Below are positions 44,236-52,722 of a stretch of DNA of 64,000 nt, piece after piece. This DNA comes from Persicitalea jodogahamensis. GTDB lineage: Bacteria; Bacteroidota; Bacteroidia; Cytophagales; Spirosomataceae. The stretch's first letter is position 1, and every line of letters starts with the position of its first letter. The notes beneath the pieces are model-generated. The model searched no databases. It saw only the letters and a list, made by a program, of their open reading frames with translations, and was not told where the DNA came from. The DNA is taken from assembly GCF_014651615.1 (NCBI RefSeq), contig NZ_BMXF01000007.1:62001-126000 (forward strand), given 5' to 3'. The position numbers and the translations under genes were made by a program.

Positions 44236-44586
44236 TTACTTATTTTCGGCTGTTGAAGTGCCGCCGACCTGGCGGAGCGCCGATGCCAGCGCCGTCATCA
44301 AGGAGGACATTTCGCCCTCTGGGCCAACTTGCGAACTGAACTCCGTCAAACCGTCAGCCAGCTGGGCTAGCAGCGTCTGTACGGCAGAATCTTCGGGGTT
44401 GCCCGATAGCAGTGTTTTTAACTCCTGAAGTTGACTGGCAAAACCTTTGGTGTTTTCAGCCTCACCCAGGGGAGTGATCCACTGGTCGATTAGGGAAATA
44501 CTAGCCTGCGGGGTTAGGGCGGGCGATTGACTTAACTGCTGGGTTGTTTCTTCCAGCAAAGCATTAGCATCACCAAGATTTAGCAT
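44236..44586 (-). CDS. Hypothetical small protein, helical
   Basis: This is a 116-aa soluble protein rich in Leu, Ala, Gln and Ser, with amphipathic helices such as MLNLGDANALLEETTQQLSQ, FASQLQELKTLLSGNPEDSA and LLAQLADGLTEFSSQV. It has no signal, membrane segment or cysteines. Coding potential looks real from the codon pattern and clean ends. I do not recognise the family. It sits between an IS1182 remnant and degraded DNA. Confidence 0.6.
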   Translation of the reverse strand: MLNLGDANALLEETTQQLSQSPALTPQASISLIDQWITPLGEAENTKGFASQLQELKTLLSGNPEDSAVQTLLAQLADGLTEFSSQVGPEGEMSSLMTALASALRQVGGTSTAENK

Positions 44587-44715
44587 CGGGTTAGAAAAGA
44601 TTATTCTGTAGCACGTTCAACAGTAGTGTAAATGTACTAACCTTCATACTAATTCTTGTATGTGTGTAGCTTTTGCTCCCATCCGCCTCCTGGGAGAACC
44701 GGGACTTCGACAGAG

Positions 44716-44992
44716 TCAAAGCGGCTTGCCCACAGGGTCGAAACGCTGACCCAGTAGCCCCACATGTTCCTTTTCGGGTACATTCATGAACAACGTGACT
44801 CCCGCATCCTTTTCAATTTGCCTGTCGATTGTTACGAAGCCACCCCCATTCCTTGCTATCGAATAGGGAAACAAAGTTGGGAAGGTCCAGGGCGATTACC
44901 GGCGCGGCCCCCCTCACGTCTGCAGCATGGGCACCTTTCGGCACGGCCACGACCACCTTGAGGTTGTATCCGGAAACGGCCACCTTGCCCAT
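44716..44992 (-). pseudogene. Degraded gene of unknown family
   Basis: From the ATG at 44992 the frame reads MGKVAVSGYNLKVVVAVPKG, then AHAADVRGAAPVIALDLPNF and WGWLRNN, stopping at 44813. The downstream frame continues as IDRQIEKDAGVTLFMNVPEK and EHVGLLGQRFDPVG to a stop at 44716. Both halves look protein-like and are offset by one frame, so this looks like one gene broken by a frameshift. The function is unknown. Confidence 0.4.
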
Positions 44993-45061
44993 GGTTCAGG
45001 TCATCGGCCCCTTTCTGCCATACCCACCGAAACCGTAGATTCCAGCCATGATGTACAATCT

Positions 45062-45210
45062 TTACACATTCTTAGCCAATGTCCGGCGGTAGTCCTTAAA
45101 CCTGGCCCAAGGTTTCCGGTTGAGTTGCGGTGCCTGGAGCGTCATGTTGGTCATCAGAAACGTAGCGGAGTTATTCGGGGCGGTGGAGGTGTAGTCGGGG
45201 ACCGCCACGC
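45062..45210 (-). pseudogene. Degraded C-terminal coding fragment
   Basis: A minus-strand frame reads VAVPDYTSTAPNNSATFLM, then TLQAPQLNRKPWARFKDYRR and TLAKNV to a TAA at 45062-45064. It has a plausible protein-like composition but no start and no recognised family. It is probably the tail of a deleted gene. Confidence 0.3.
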
Positions 45211-45367
45211 TTTTTGAACCCTTCTTCTTTTAGGAGTTCTTTTAGTAAATTGACCGGGGCCGCAGACGGTAAAGATTTACTCTAAGAGATTATGATCCTC
45301 TGGACGTTTCTTTGCAATCGGCCGTATGCAATGGGAATGAGTGTACGGTAAGGGTAGGGGAGGAGGC

Positions 45368-45545
45368 TCAGCGGAATATTGGACTTTTCGGCTCCGGCCG
45401 CCCGGCGTAGCGAACTTTTTTGTAGAGGTACCACTTCAAGGCCCGGATTTCACGGCCACGATGGATATTTTCGGGAGTTAGGTACCCCAGAGAAGCGTGT
45501 GGGCGCAACTCATTGTAGTCTTTAATCGGCCGCTCGACTGAGATG
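45368..45545 (-). pseudogene. IS3-family OrfB (DDE integrase core) C-terminal remnant
   Basis: The frame contains YNELRPHASLGYLTPENIH, the highly conserved C-terminal end of IS3-family OrfB, where the catalytic glutamate helix leads into YN..RPH..LGY.TP. No upstream DDE core remains in frame. Confidence 0.7.
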
Positions 45546-45603
45546 GCCCGGTTTTCGGCACAGTGAACTTGCATTACTCTCGGTCCGCCAATACAGCAAG
45601 ACT

Positions 45604-45872
45604 ATGTATAAACAAAAAGACGCCGCACGACGCTGCTTCAGAGGCCAAACCGGGCGCCCGGAGGCCTGCTGAGAATGGCGGACAGCGGTCAATCCGTCAC
45701 CAACGCAACCGAAGCTTTGGGCATTTCCGAGGCCTTGATCTACGGCTGGAAAAGAAAAAACAAAATGGGAAAAGAAATTTTGCTTCAACAGGGCGGCCTG
45801 TCGTCTGAGAACCGGCAACTCAAAGTGCGTGCCCGCCAGCTAGAGACTGAGTGTGCGTCAAAGTTATTTTGA
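45604..45872 (+). pseudogene. IS3-family OrfA remnant, frameshifted
   Basis: The ATG at 45604 gives MYKQKDAARR, then a shift, and the frame from 45675 reads SGQSVTNATEALGISEALIY, GWKRKNKMGKEILLQQGGLS and ENRQLKVRARQLETEC. This is the IS3 OrfA HTH plus leucine-zipper layout. It lies head to head with the OrfB fragment at 45368-45545, so the element is rearranged. Confidence 0.7.
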
Positions 45873-46070
45873 ATTTGCCTTGATAGCTCGAATCTAGTCA
45901 GTTAGTTCCAAAGTCTAGCATTGAAAAATTTTGGTTTCTGAAAATGTTACCTGAATACTGGCAAATTGCTTGTCAATCACTTAATAAATTTAAATCACTT
46001 CATTAAGTGCGGTAGCACATACGGACGGGTTTATTTCGCCCAAAAAGCAAGGTAGCAGAATCTCGTATGC
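45873..46070. other. Gap with no gene
   Basis: No coding sequence or clear structure is recognised between the IS3 remnant and the phosphatase-type remnant. Confidence 0.4.
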
Positions 46071-46380
46071 TCAATCCTCGTCCTCCCCCGAAACAGTCAC
46101 AAAAGCACTGCGCCGGGGCGCAGGCACCTGGAAATTCTCCCCCTTCAAACCTTTCCAAATAATGTCTTTGAACAGGCCGTCGTCGATTTCAACCACGTCC
46201 GTGAAGTCGAGTTTTTCAGAGCGTTTGGCACTGGGTGTCAGGGCCACGTTCAGCGTTCCGAGGACTATATTGGCCGGTAGCGAAGCGTATGGGGTGGCAT
46301 CCGGTTTGGCCGTGAAGCTGCGGAACATGGACGTGGCGGCGGCATCATCGTGCAGCACCTTGGCCTCTTTTGCGACGTAA
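46071..46380 (-). pseudogene. Alkaline-phosphatase-family protein, C-terminal remnant
   Basis: The frame reads YVAKEAKVLHDDAAATS, MFRSFTAKPDATPYASLPAN and LDFTDVVEIDDGLFKDIIW. The MFxxFTxKPDxTPYxxLP pattern resembles the C-terminal end of the phosphoesterase/alkaline phosphatase-like domain in YncE-type bifunctional proteins of Bacteroidota. An in-frame stop lies just before 46380, so only the C-terminus remains. Confidence 0.5.
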
Positions 46381-47052
46381 TATCAAAGTTGGGTTTTCTC
46401 GAGTAGAAGCCCGTCCTCAGATTCTAAACAAATTTACTGTCTGCTTACGCTGTGTCTGCTGTTGTTCCGTGGGATTGTAGCTCGGATTGCTAAGCATCTA
46501 CTCCGTAATAAGTCGAGTCAACTTCATTCGTTTGGCGACATATTGAGCTGGCGGCGCACGTAGTGCCAGGCTTAGCGCTAGCTTACGATCCGACAATATG
46601 GTGAAAAGTGAGTTTGGTGGCGCACCGGGAGCGATGAGTAGTTGACCCATACTCAGCGCCACACGCGTGTCGTTTAACGCGCTTTGTTTGACCCTGGTTG
46701 GTCTTTGGAGCAAAAGAAGCTGTGGGCCAATGAGTATTCCAAGATGTGGGCACAGAGCTTTTGGTGAAACTGAGAGCGTTGAAAAATTCGTGGTTGGAAA
46801 AAATGAGTTGAATTGGTAGCGATCCCGAATCTTGCTGTGTCCAAACGGGTAAGCCGCCACGGTGATTTCAACGGACTTTACAGAGAGCATCAAAAAGTGT
46901 GACGGTACGCCGCCGCGGGTCAATTGATTTTTTTGTAAATTGAAAATGATTTGAATGCCTAGCCGGCCCCATCTTCGCATGAAAGCAAAGAATATTCTCT
47001 ATCCAGATACCGTTGGTCCGAGAAGTGCTGTGGTCCTTCGCAACGTCTATCA
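46381..47052. other. Degraded stretch with no supported gene
   Basis: A 160-codon minus-strand frame exists at 46498-46980, but it has no recognisable motifs and an irregular composition, so I do not call it. The rest shows scattered stops on both strands. It lies in the middle of decayed catabolic genes. Confidence 0.4.
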
Positions 47053-47274
47053 TATGAAAGTACTTATCCTCAGTATTTCGCCGATGATCTGCCGGCACTT
47101 CATCCTGGACCGGAGCACGGTTTTATACACGAAAGCCATTCAGGCGGCAATTGCCAAATGCTACAGCAAGGGTGGGGGCGAGGTGGTAGCGCAGTTGTCG
47201 ATGAGGGTGTTTCGGTGCTGAACAGCGGGGAGACGGGCTTCCGGCGGGCGGGGGAAATACTGGCTACCTACTAA
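47053..47274 (+). pseudogene. Fused debris: polygalacturonase-like (GH28) N-terminal piece and an unknown C-terminal piece
   Basis: One frame contains TKAIQAAIAKCYSKGGGEVV, matching the first coil of GH28/pectate-lyase-like beta helices (TKAIQ.AID.C...GGG.V). In the next frame VDEGVSVLNSGETGFRRAGE leads to a stop at 47272-47274, reading as the tail of a different protein I cannot name. The piece suggests lost pectin or uronan genes. Confidence 0.4.
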
Positions 47275-49852
47275 ATTCAATCGTCCGTAAATCCAGCCTC
47301 TTCCAAATGTTGATGCCGCCCGATGTTTCTTCGAAAACCACATACAGATCATGAACGCCCGACAGCGCTTGTAGCGGTGCGGATATCACCTCAACGCCTT
47401 CGCCTTTCACAGGCACCTGCGCGATGACTAGGCCCGTCGGGCTATCGATGCGAAATTCAAGGATACCCACTAATTTGGGTGTAAAGTCGTCAGTGGTCAC
47501 TTTTTTCAGACCAGTTAAATCCAGTTGGTTGAATTTAAGCCAGGCTTTGTCCTCGTTGAAGCACATTGTGAAGCCACCGCCATTATTGCTGCGCTTAGAC
47601 ACTCCCTTACTAAAGCTGTCGACCTCCGAAGCCGGGAACTTGGCCGGACGCAGCCGCAGCAGTTCCTGGCCCAGTAGCCCGCCGCTGTCAGTGTAGCGGG
47701 CCATCAGCACATAGTTGCCCAGCGCCTGTTCGGTCGTTACACTGCCTTGTGGCGGCATTTGCGGACTGGACTGGTCGAGCGAAAGGATATAGCGCACCAT
47801 TTCGGCGGCATCTTCCTTGATAAGCTGCGGGTGGGCCGACATGGCGTGTTCCTGCGTCCAGACGCCCACCCCACCTTGGATGATTTTGTCGGCCAGCTTA
47901 TCCACCGCGTCGTCGTCGTAGCGTTGGGCGATGGCCCGGTAACTTGGGCCGACTGAAGCGGCATCCAATCCGTGGCAGGCCCGGCAATCACTTTGCTCTA
48001 TAAGGGTTCTGCCCTTGAAAGTCATTTCGCCCGTCGCCATCAGTCCGGCTACGTCTTCGCCTTCGGGCAGGTAATGAAACCAGGTTCTGATAAGTCCGGG
48101 CGGAATGATCTTGTCCTCTCGGTCCTGCACTTTCACCTTGTAGGCCACAGGGTTTTTCCCAAAGTAGAATGAACGATTTCCGCCCCAATCCACCGTTACG
48201 GCAGGGGGCTCGTTGCCTACGCGGATAGTCAGGGTATTTTCGGCTGATTTGCCTTCCGAGTCAATGACCCGCACACGGGCTTTGTAGTTGCCGGGTTTGG
48301 CAAAGGTAAAAATAGGAGAGACCCCTTTGGCCTGAATACCGTTGGCAGTGAACGACCACTCGTAGCGCAGCGAATCGGCTTTGTCGTAGTCGAACGACCC
48401 CTGGGCCGAAAACCTCACTTTCAGCGGCGCGGCCCCGACGGTTTTGTCCGCCGAGATTTTGGCGACGGGAGCGCGGTTGCCTTCGTTGTATTCGATGCGT
48501 ACCAGTTTGGCATCGGTATTCTTTGCCCGCCAGTAGGTGCCGTATTCGAGTACGTAGAGTTCGCCTTGGCGGTCAAAAGCCATGTCCACCGGGTGGTTGA
48601 ACTCCTGATCGGGCAGGAAGCGCTCCATGCTTTGGTAGTTGTGGTTTTTGTCCATCGTGACGGTGGTGACGACGCCCCGCATCCAGTCGTAGATGAAGAG
48701 TTTTTCATCGAAATATTTCGGAAACTTCCCCGGCGATGCCTGGTAGTCGTCGTAGTAATAGACCGGACCCGCCATCGCGTTGCGCCCGCCTTTGCCGAGT
48801 TCGGGGAACTCTGGCGACTCGGCGTAAGGGTACCAGATAAAGGCCTTCTGCGCAGGCGGGAGGTCTTTCAAACCCGTGTTGTTGCGCGAAAAGTTGACGG
48901 GATGCTGCGGGTCGAACAGCTCTCCCGACTTTTTGGCTTCAAAGTCGTACTTGTAATAGGGCTTGTTGTCGCCCACGAACAGCGGCCAGCCGAAGTACCC
49001 GGCTTGCCTCGCCTGGTTGATCTCATCGTGGCCACGCGGGCCGCGCGTCGGCCCGTCTTCCCCGGCGTCCGGCCCGACCTCGCCCCAGTACAGGTAGCCG
49101 TTGCGCTGATCGACCGCGATTTGGAAGGGATTGCGGTTGCCCATGACGTAGATTTCAGGCCGCGTTTTCTCCTGGCCAGGCTTAAAGAGGTTGCCTTCGG
49201 GAATCGTGTAGGAACCATCGTCCTCGGGATGGATGCGCAGGATTTTGCCGCGCAGATCGTTGGTGTTGCCTGCCGATTTGAGGGCATCGAAACGGATCCG
49301 GCCCGGTCGGTCGTCGCTGGGCGAGTAGCCATCGGACTCGAAAGGATTGGTATTATCGCCCGTGGAAAGAAACAGATTCGCCTGGGCGTCGAAGGCCAGC
49401 GAACCCGCCGAGTGGCTGACGCCCTCGTGCAGCAGCGGCACGCGCAACATATCCACACGGTTGGTCAGCCCGGTTTCCGTAAGTTCGAAGCGGCTGAGAA
49501 CGTTGGTGTAGCTGTCGCCCTGCATGACCATGTCTCCATAGTAGAGGTAGAGCCAGTGGTTTTGCAGGAAATTGGGGTCGAGGGCCAGGCCCAGCAGCCC
49601 GTCTTCACCGGTGGCCCGGATGTCGAGTTTGGTGATTCGCCTTTTGATATTAGTCTTGGGATCAAAGCTGTTGATGTAGCCCACTCGTTCGATGTAATAG
49701 ACCATGCCATCGTCGGCTATGGCCAGTTCCATGGGTTCGTTCAGGTCGTCGTCCAGGGTTATTTTGGTGAAGCGGCTGTCGGCGGGCTTGTCTCCGGGGC
49801 CAGCGAGCAAATGGGTGAGGAGCAGGGAGAAGGTCAGCAGCAGGTATTTCAT
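47264..49852 (-). CDS. Exported multi-domain PQQ-type sugar dehydrogenase with PKD, cytochrome c and C-terminal CBM-like domains
   Basis: This is an 862-aa protein with signal MKYLLLTFSLLLTHLLAG. Residues about 25-440 form a glucose/sorbosone-dehydrogenase beta propeller (GEDGLLGLALDPNFLQNHWL, RGHDEINQARQAGYFGWPLF, VDMAFDRQGELYVLEYGTYW). A PKD domain follows (PLKVRFSAQGSFDYD, IFTFAKPGNYKARVRVID), then a single-heme cytochrome c (SDCRACHGLDAASVGPSY). The C-terminal 150 residues resemble a CBM6/35-type beta-sandwich (GVHDLYVVFEETSGGINIWK). It probably oxidises a sugar in the periplasm and passes electrons to the heme. It is a single-gene unit with its own promoter. Confidence 0.88.
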   Translation of the reverse strand: MKYLLLTFSLLLTHLLAGPGDKPADSRFTKITLDDDLNEPMELAIADDGMVYYIERVGYINSFDPKTNIKRRITKLDIRATGEDGLLGLALDPNFLQNHWLYLYYGDMVMQGDSYTNVLSRFELTETGLTNRVDMLRVPLLHEGVSHSAGSLAFDAQANLFLSTGDNTNPFESDGYSPSDDRPGRIRFDALKSAGNTNDLRGKILRIHPEDDGSYTIPEGNLFKPGQEKTRPEIYVMGNRNPFQIAVDQRNGYLYWGEVGPDAGEDGPTRGPRGHDEINQARQAGYFGWPLFVGDNKPYYKYDFEAKKSGELFDPQHPVNFSRNNTGLKDLPPAQKAFIWYPYAESPEFPELGKGGRNAMAGPVYYYDDYQASPGKFPKYFDEKLFIYDWMRGVVTTVTMDKNHNYQSMERFLPDQEFNHPVDMAFDRQGELYVLEYGTYWRAKNTDAKLVRIEYNEGNRAPVAKISADKTVGAAPLKVRFSAQGSFDYDKADSLRYEWSFTANGIQAKGVSPIFTFAKPGNYKARVRVIDSEGKSAENTLTIRVGNEPPAVTVDWGGNRSFYFGKNPVAYKVKVQDREDKIIPPGLIRTWFHYLPEGEDVAGLMATGEMTFKGRTLIEQSDCRACHGLDAASVGPSYRAIAQRYDDDAVDKLADKIIQGGVGVWTQEHAMSAHPQLIKEDAAEMVRYILSLDQSSPQMPPQGSVTTEQALGNYVLMARYTDSGGLLGQELLRLRPAKFPASEVDSFSKGVSKRSNNGGGFTMCFNEDKAWLKFNQLDLTGLKKVTTDDFTPKLVGILEFRIDSPTGLVIAQVPVKGEGVEVISAPLQALSGVHDLYVVFEETSGGINIWKRLDLRTIEFSR

Positions 49853-50581
49853 AGGTAGGGCTGTATTCGTGCGATTAAAAGTACCACTTCGTCTTTAAGT
49901 TAACAAATGGCAATGCCTACTGGAAGAAACTGACAAAAGCAATGGAAATGTGGAAAGATCATCTCATTAGGTTTCCCTATTTTTATGTTTTAGATAGACG
50001 GGGAGCAAAAAGCTTTAAATTATTGATTTATCTCTTCTTAATCAGAAAAGAAACGGAATTGCTCGTCTCATTCTTCCATAAGAAGGAGTTGGATTTCTTT
50101 ACATGTAAATTAACCCATCAACAACTCAAGTAAATGATGAAAGTTTTATTTTCCAAATGCTATTCTTGAGTGCTTAGTCTCATCATTTGCTATAACGAGT
50201 TGATCGACGCACCTTACCCCTTATACATGGCTCCACCCACTTTCATACCCTCATAACTTAGTTACACTTAAAGTTGGAGATCATATCAGTTCATTGAACC
50301 TCTGCCCCTTTGGTAAGCAAATTCTTTGGTGGCGGCGTCATATTTATTTACTTGGGATATCATTCATTCTAACACTGCTGCTGAAAGGCGGCACCGTCGT
50401 CGCAGTGTTATGCCAGGATGGAAAAATGGTACTTTCAAGTATTTAAAGCCAAACTCGCCTTCATCTGCCGCAACGTTGTCTCCACTTACAGGAAAGTCGA
50501 CGGCCAGTTTGCAGTCGAGGCGGCAAGATGCATTTCGTGAGCGGTCAATATTTGTTATTTTATTAATAAATCTCTCAAAAT
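49853..50581. other. Divergent intergenic region
   Basis: This 729-nt region separates the minus-strand dehydrogenase from the plus-strand 712-aa gene. It holds the promoter at 49876-49907. Around 50420-50450 the stretch AAAAATGGTACTTTCAAGTA partly resembles the 62.1-kb repeat. Short frames in the AT-rich centre have no protein-like content. Confidence 0.5.
49876..49907 (-). promoter_or_regulatory. Candidate Bacteroidota promoter, TTTG-20 nt-TACTTTTA
   Basis: On the minus strand TTTG (49904-49907) is followed after 20 nt by TACTTTTA (49876-49883), one base off TAnnTTTG, 24 nt before the dehydrogenase ATG. Both boxes and spacing fit the Bacteroidota consensus. Confidence 0.6.
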
Positions 50582-52720
50582 ATGAAGGTTACTACTCTAC
50601 ATACGCTTCTCTTCTGCATCGTCTGCCTTGGTTGCTCCGCCCAATCTATTCAGGACAGAGCCTACCCACAGGCCAGTCCCTATCCCTACGACCCCTACTT
50701 TCAGGCGCACATCGCGGGAGCCATCGACAGCATTGCCGCCGAGCCCTATGGCCAGCGGAACCGATCCGTGGATAACTGCCCCGACACACGCAGGCTGGTG
50801 TACTCCTTCGCCCTCGAAGGTGAGGCCGTCACCTCGCCCTATACAGGACGAAAATTCATCCAGGGACCGACGGGTTATTTTGGACCCAAAAGCCGCGACG
50901 TGCGGGGCCGGATCGCGACCTTCGGCGGCGATCCGCTCAAGTACGACCTCCCACCCATGACCGCCCGGCTACTGCGCCAACCCAACGACACGCTGGTGAT
51001 GGTATTTTTGAGCGTTCCCGGCAACCTCGTGCAGCAGTACCACTTCGCAGCCAGCCACTGGGCGCGGTTTTACGGGCTGGTGGCCGAACGTATGAACAAC
51101 ACCTGGCACGTCGATTTTCGGGCCGCCGTCTCGGAATACGCCGAAAAGCGGCGCCCCTCCGATGGGACCCGCGAACATAACCCGATGGACTACGCCTACG
51201 ACATGGTGGGCACGCCCGGCGGCGATGGCGTGCTGGGCGGCACCCGCTTTGCCGGGGGGACCGAAAATCACAAAATCATGTGGCGCACCACGGCTTTGCT
51301 GTATTCCCAGTGGTTTCCCGATTCGGCCCGAATTTCTAACTACACCACCGCCGAGGCCGAGCGACTGACGTTCGGCTTCTTGCAGGATTTTGTGCGGCGG
51401 CTGGGCCAAACGGGCCACGGGGAGTTCGATTCGGAAATTTACTACCCGCACTCGATTCAGGCATTCCTGAATCTATATGATTTTGCCAAAAAGCCGGAAC
51501 ACAAACAATTGGCTAAAACTGCTCTTGATTACTACTTCGCGACATACGCCTTAAAAACGTACCACGGCAGCATCGCCGGAGCACAAAAACGCGGTGGACT
51601 CCCCAAAGTGGAAAGCGAAATGGCGGTACTGTTGAGAGCCTTCGCCGACACCACTAACCTTAAACCGCTGCCTGTACCGCTGGCGGTTGCCACTACTACC
51701 TACCGTCCTAATCGGGTGATTTGCAATTTGTTCAATAAAAATGTTGCCCTGCCTTTCTCCGCTCAAATGAGCCGTCCTAACTACCCGATGGACAAGAAAA
51801 ACGTAACACAGGAAAGCTTTTATGCCTCAAAGTCATTCGGGATGGGCAACGCGGTCCTGACGATGGTCGACAACCCCAACCAGCAGGTGGCATGGTCGCT
51901 GGTGGTGACCGATGACTCAGACAATCTGGTGTTCATGGGTCAGCAGCCGCAACGCGGGCTGAACGTCGGCCACAGTCCTTACACCCAGACTTTGCACGAC
52001 CAGGGTACAATCATCGTGATGAGTGCGCCGACGCAAGCGGGGCCATCCGGCGTGCTTTCAACCGAGCAGGCGCAACGTCAGCAACACGCAGGTGCGCCAT
52101 TGGCCCACTATCCTCAACCGAACTTGCGCGACCTGTCGGCCGTAGAAACCTTCATCGACTCGACCGCCAACAGCGCGGCTACTTGGCTGATGGTTCCCAA
52201 GGGCGTGAAGAAAACAGAGGAAGATGAGGACGGCGTCTTTATGGAAGCCGGTGATGCTTTTATCCACGTACAACCCTTCGGCGATAGGTTTTGGGTGGAT
52301 ATCCCGACAAGCGACACTGCTTTTTTTACCAAAAAAGGCACCCGCCTAACCCTGGCGAAGTACCGCATTCTGGTCTGCAACGGGCAACCGTCGGGCTACG
52401 TGCTCGAAGCGGCCGAAAAGAGTAAATACCGTGACTTGACGGATTTTAAGCAGAAAGTTAGTCAAACGGCGCAGCTGAATTTATCCAGATACAAAAAAAA
52501 CGGGCTGGTGGAGTACCGATCCTTCAACAACCGTCGCCTTAAAATGAAGTACCGCCCCGACGGCCTGAGAGCTGACGGCTGGATCGACGGCGCCCCGCTG
52601 GATTACGCCTCCTGGGCCGATGGCGGAGTGTACGATAGCCGTTATCTCAAAATAAAAAATGGCCGGATGACCGTGACCGATGGCCGCGAAAGCTTTGTAA
52701 TCGACCTTGACAACCCCTGA
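50582..52720 (+). CDS. Exported protein of unknown function, possible polysaccharide-lyase-like alpha/alpha-toroid
   Basis: This is a 712-aa protein with a lipoprotein-type leader MKVTTLHTLLFCIVCLGCSA. The middle section (about residues 190-340) is helical with many aromatic residues: HNPMDYAYDMVGTPGGDGVL, GGTENHKIMWRTTALLYSQ, GEFDSEIYYPHSIQAFLNLY. This resembles the toroid part of heparinase- or chondroitinase-like lyases. The C-terminal third is beta-rich. No family signature could be fixed, so the lyase idea is an inference. It is joined to the GH42-like gene by a 2-nt gap. Confidence 0.7.
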   Translation: MKVTTLHTLLFCIVCLGCSAQSIQDRAYPQASPYPYDPYFQAHIAGAIDSIAAEPYGQRNRSVDNCPDTRRLVYSFALEGEAVTSPYTGRKFIQGPTGYFGPKSRDVRGRIATFGGDPLKYDLPPMTARLLRQPNDTLVMVFLSVPGNLVQQYHFAASHWARFYGLVAERMNNTWHVDFRAAVSEYAEKRRPSDGTREHNPMDYAYDMVGTPGGDGVLGGTRFAGGTENHKIMWRTTALLYSQWFPDSARISNYTTAEAERLTFGFLQDFVRRLGQTGHGEFDSEIYYPHSIQAFLNLYDFAKKPEHKQLAKTALDYYFATYALKTYHGSIAGAQKRGGLPKVESEMAVLLRAFADTTNLKPLPVPLAVATTTYRPNRVICNLFNKNVALPFSAQMSRPNYPMDKKNVTQESFYASKSFGMGNAVLTMVDNPNQQVAWSLVVTDDSDNLVFMGQQPQRGLNVGHSPYTQTLHDQGTIIVMSAPTQAGPSGVLSTEQAQRQQHAGAPLAHYPQPNLRDLSAVETFIDSTANSAATWLMVPKGVKKTEEDEDGVFMEAGDAFIHVQPFGDRFWVDIPTSDTAFFTKKGTRLTLAKYRILVCNGQPSGYVLEAAEKSKYRDLTDFKQKVSQTAQLNLSRYKKNGLVEYRSFNNRRLKMKYRPDGLRADGWIDGAPLDYASWADGGVYDSRYLKIKNGRMTVTDGRESFVIDLDNP

Positions 52721-52722
52721 TT

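Noticed and set aside
46498-46980. 160-codon minus-strand frame
   Set aside because: It has no motif and an irregular composition, and it lies among decayed fragments. I could not support it as a gene.
48566-49858. 430-codon plus-strand frame opposite the dehydrogenase
   Set aside because: It is a shadow frame rich in Val, Arg and Gly; the minus strand carries the propeller and its signal peptide.
49942-50133. 63-codon plus-strand frame in the divergent intergenic region
   Set aside because: AT-rich and lysine/phenylalanine-heavy, as expected by chance in such DNA; no recognisable content.
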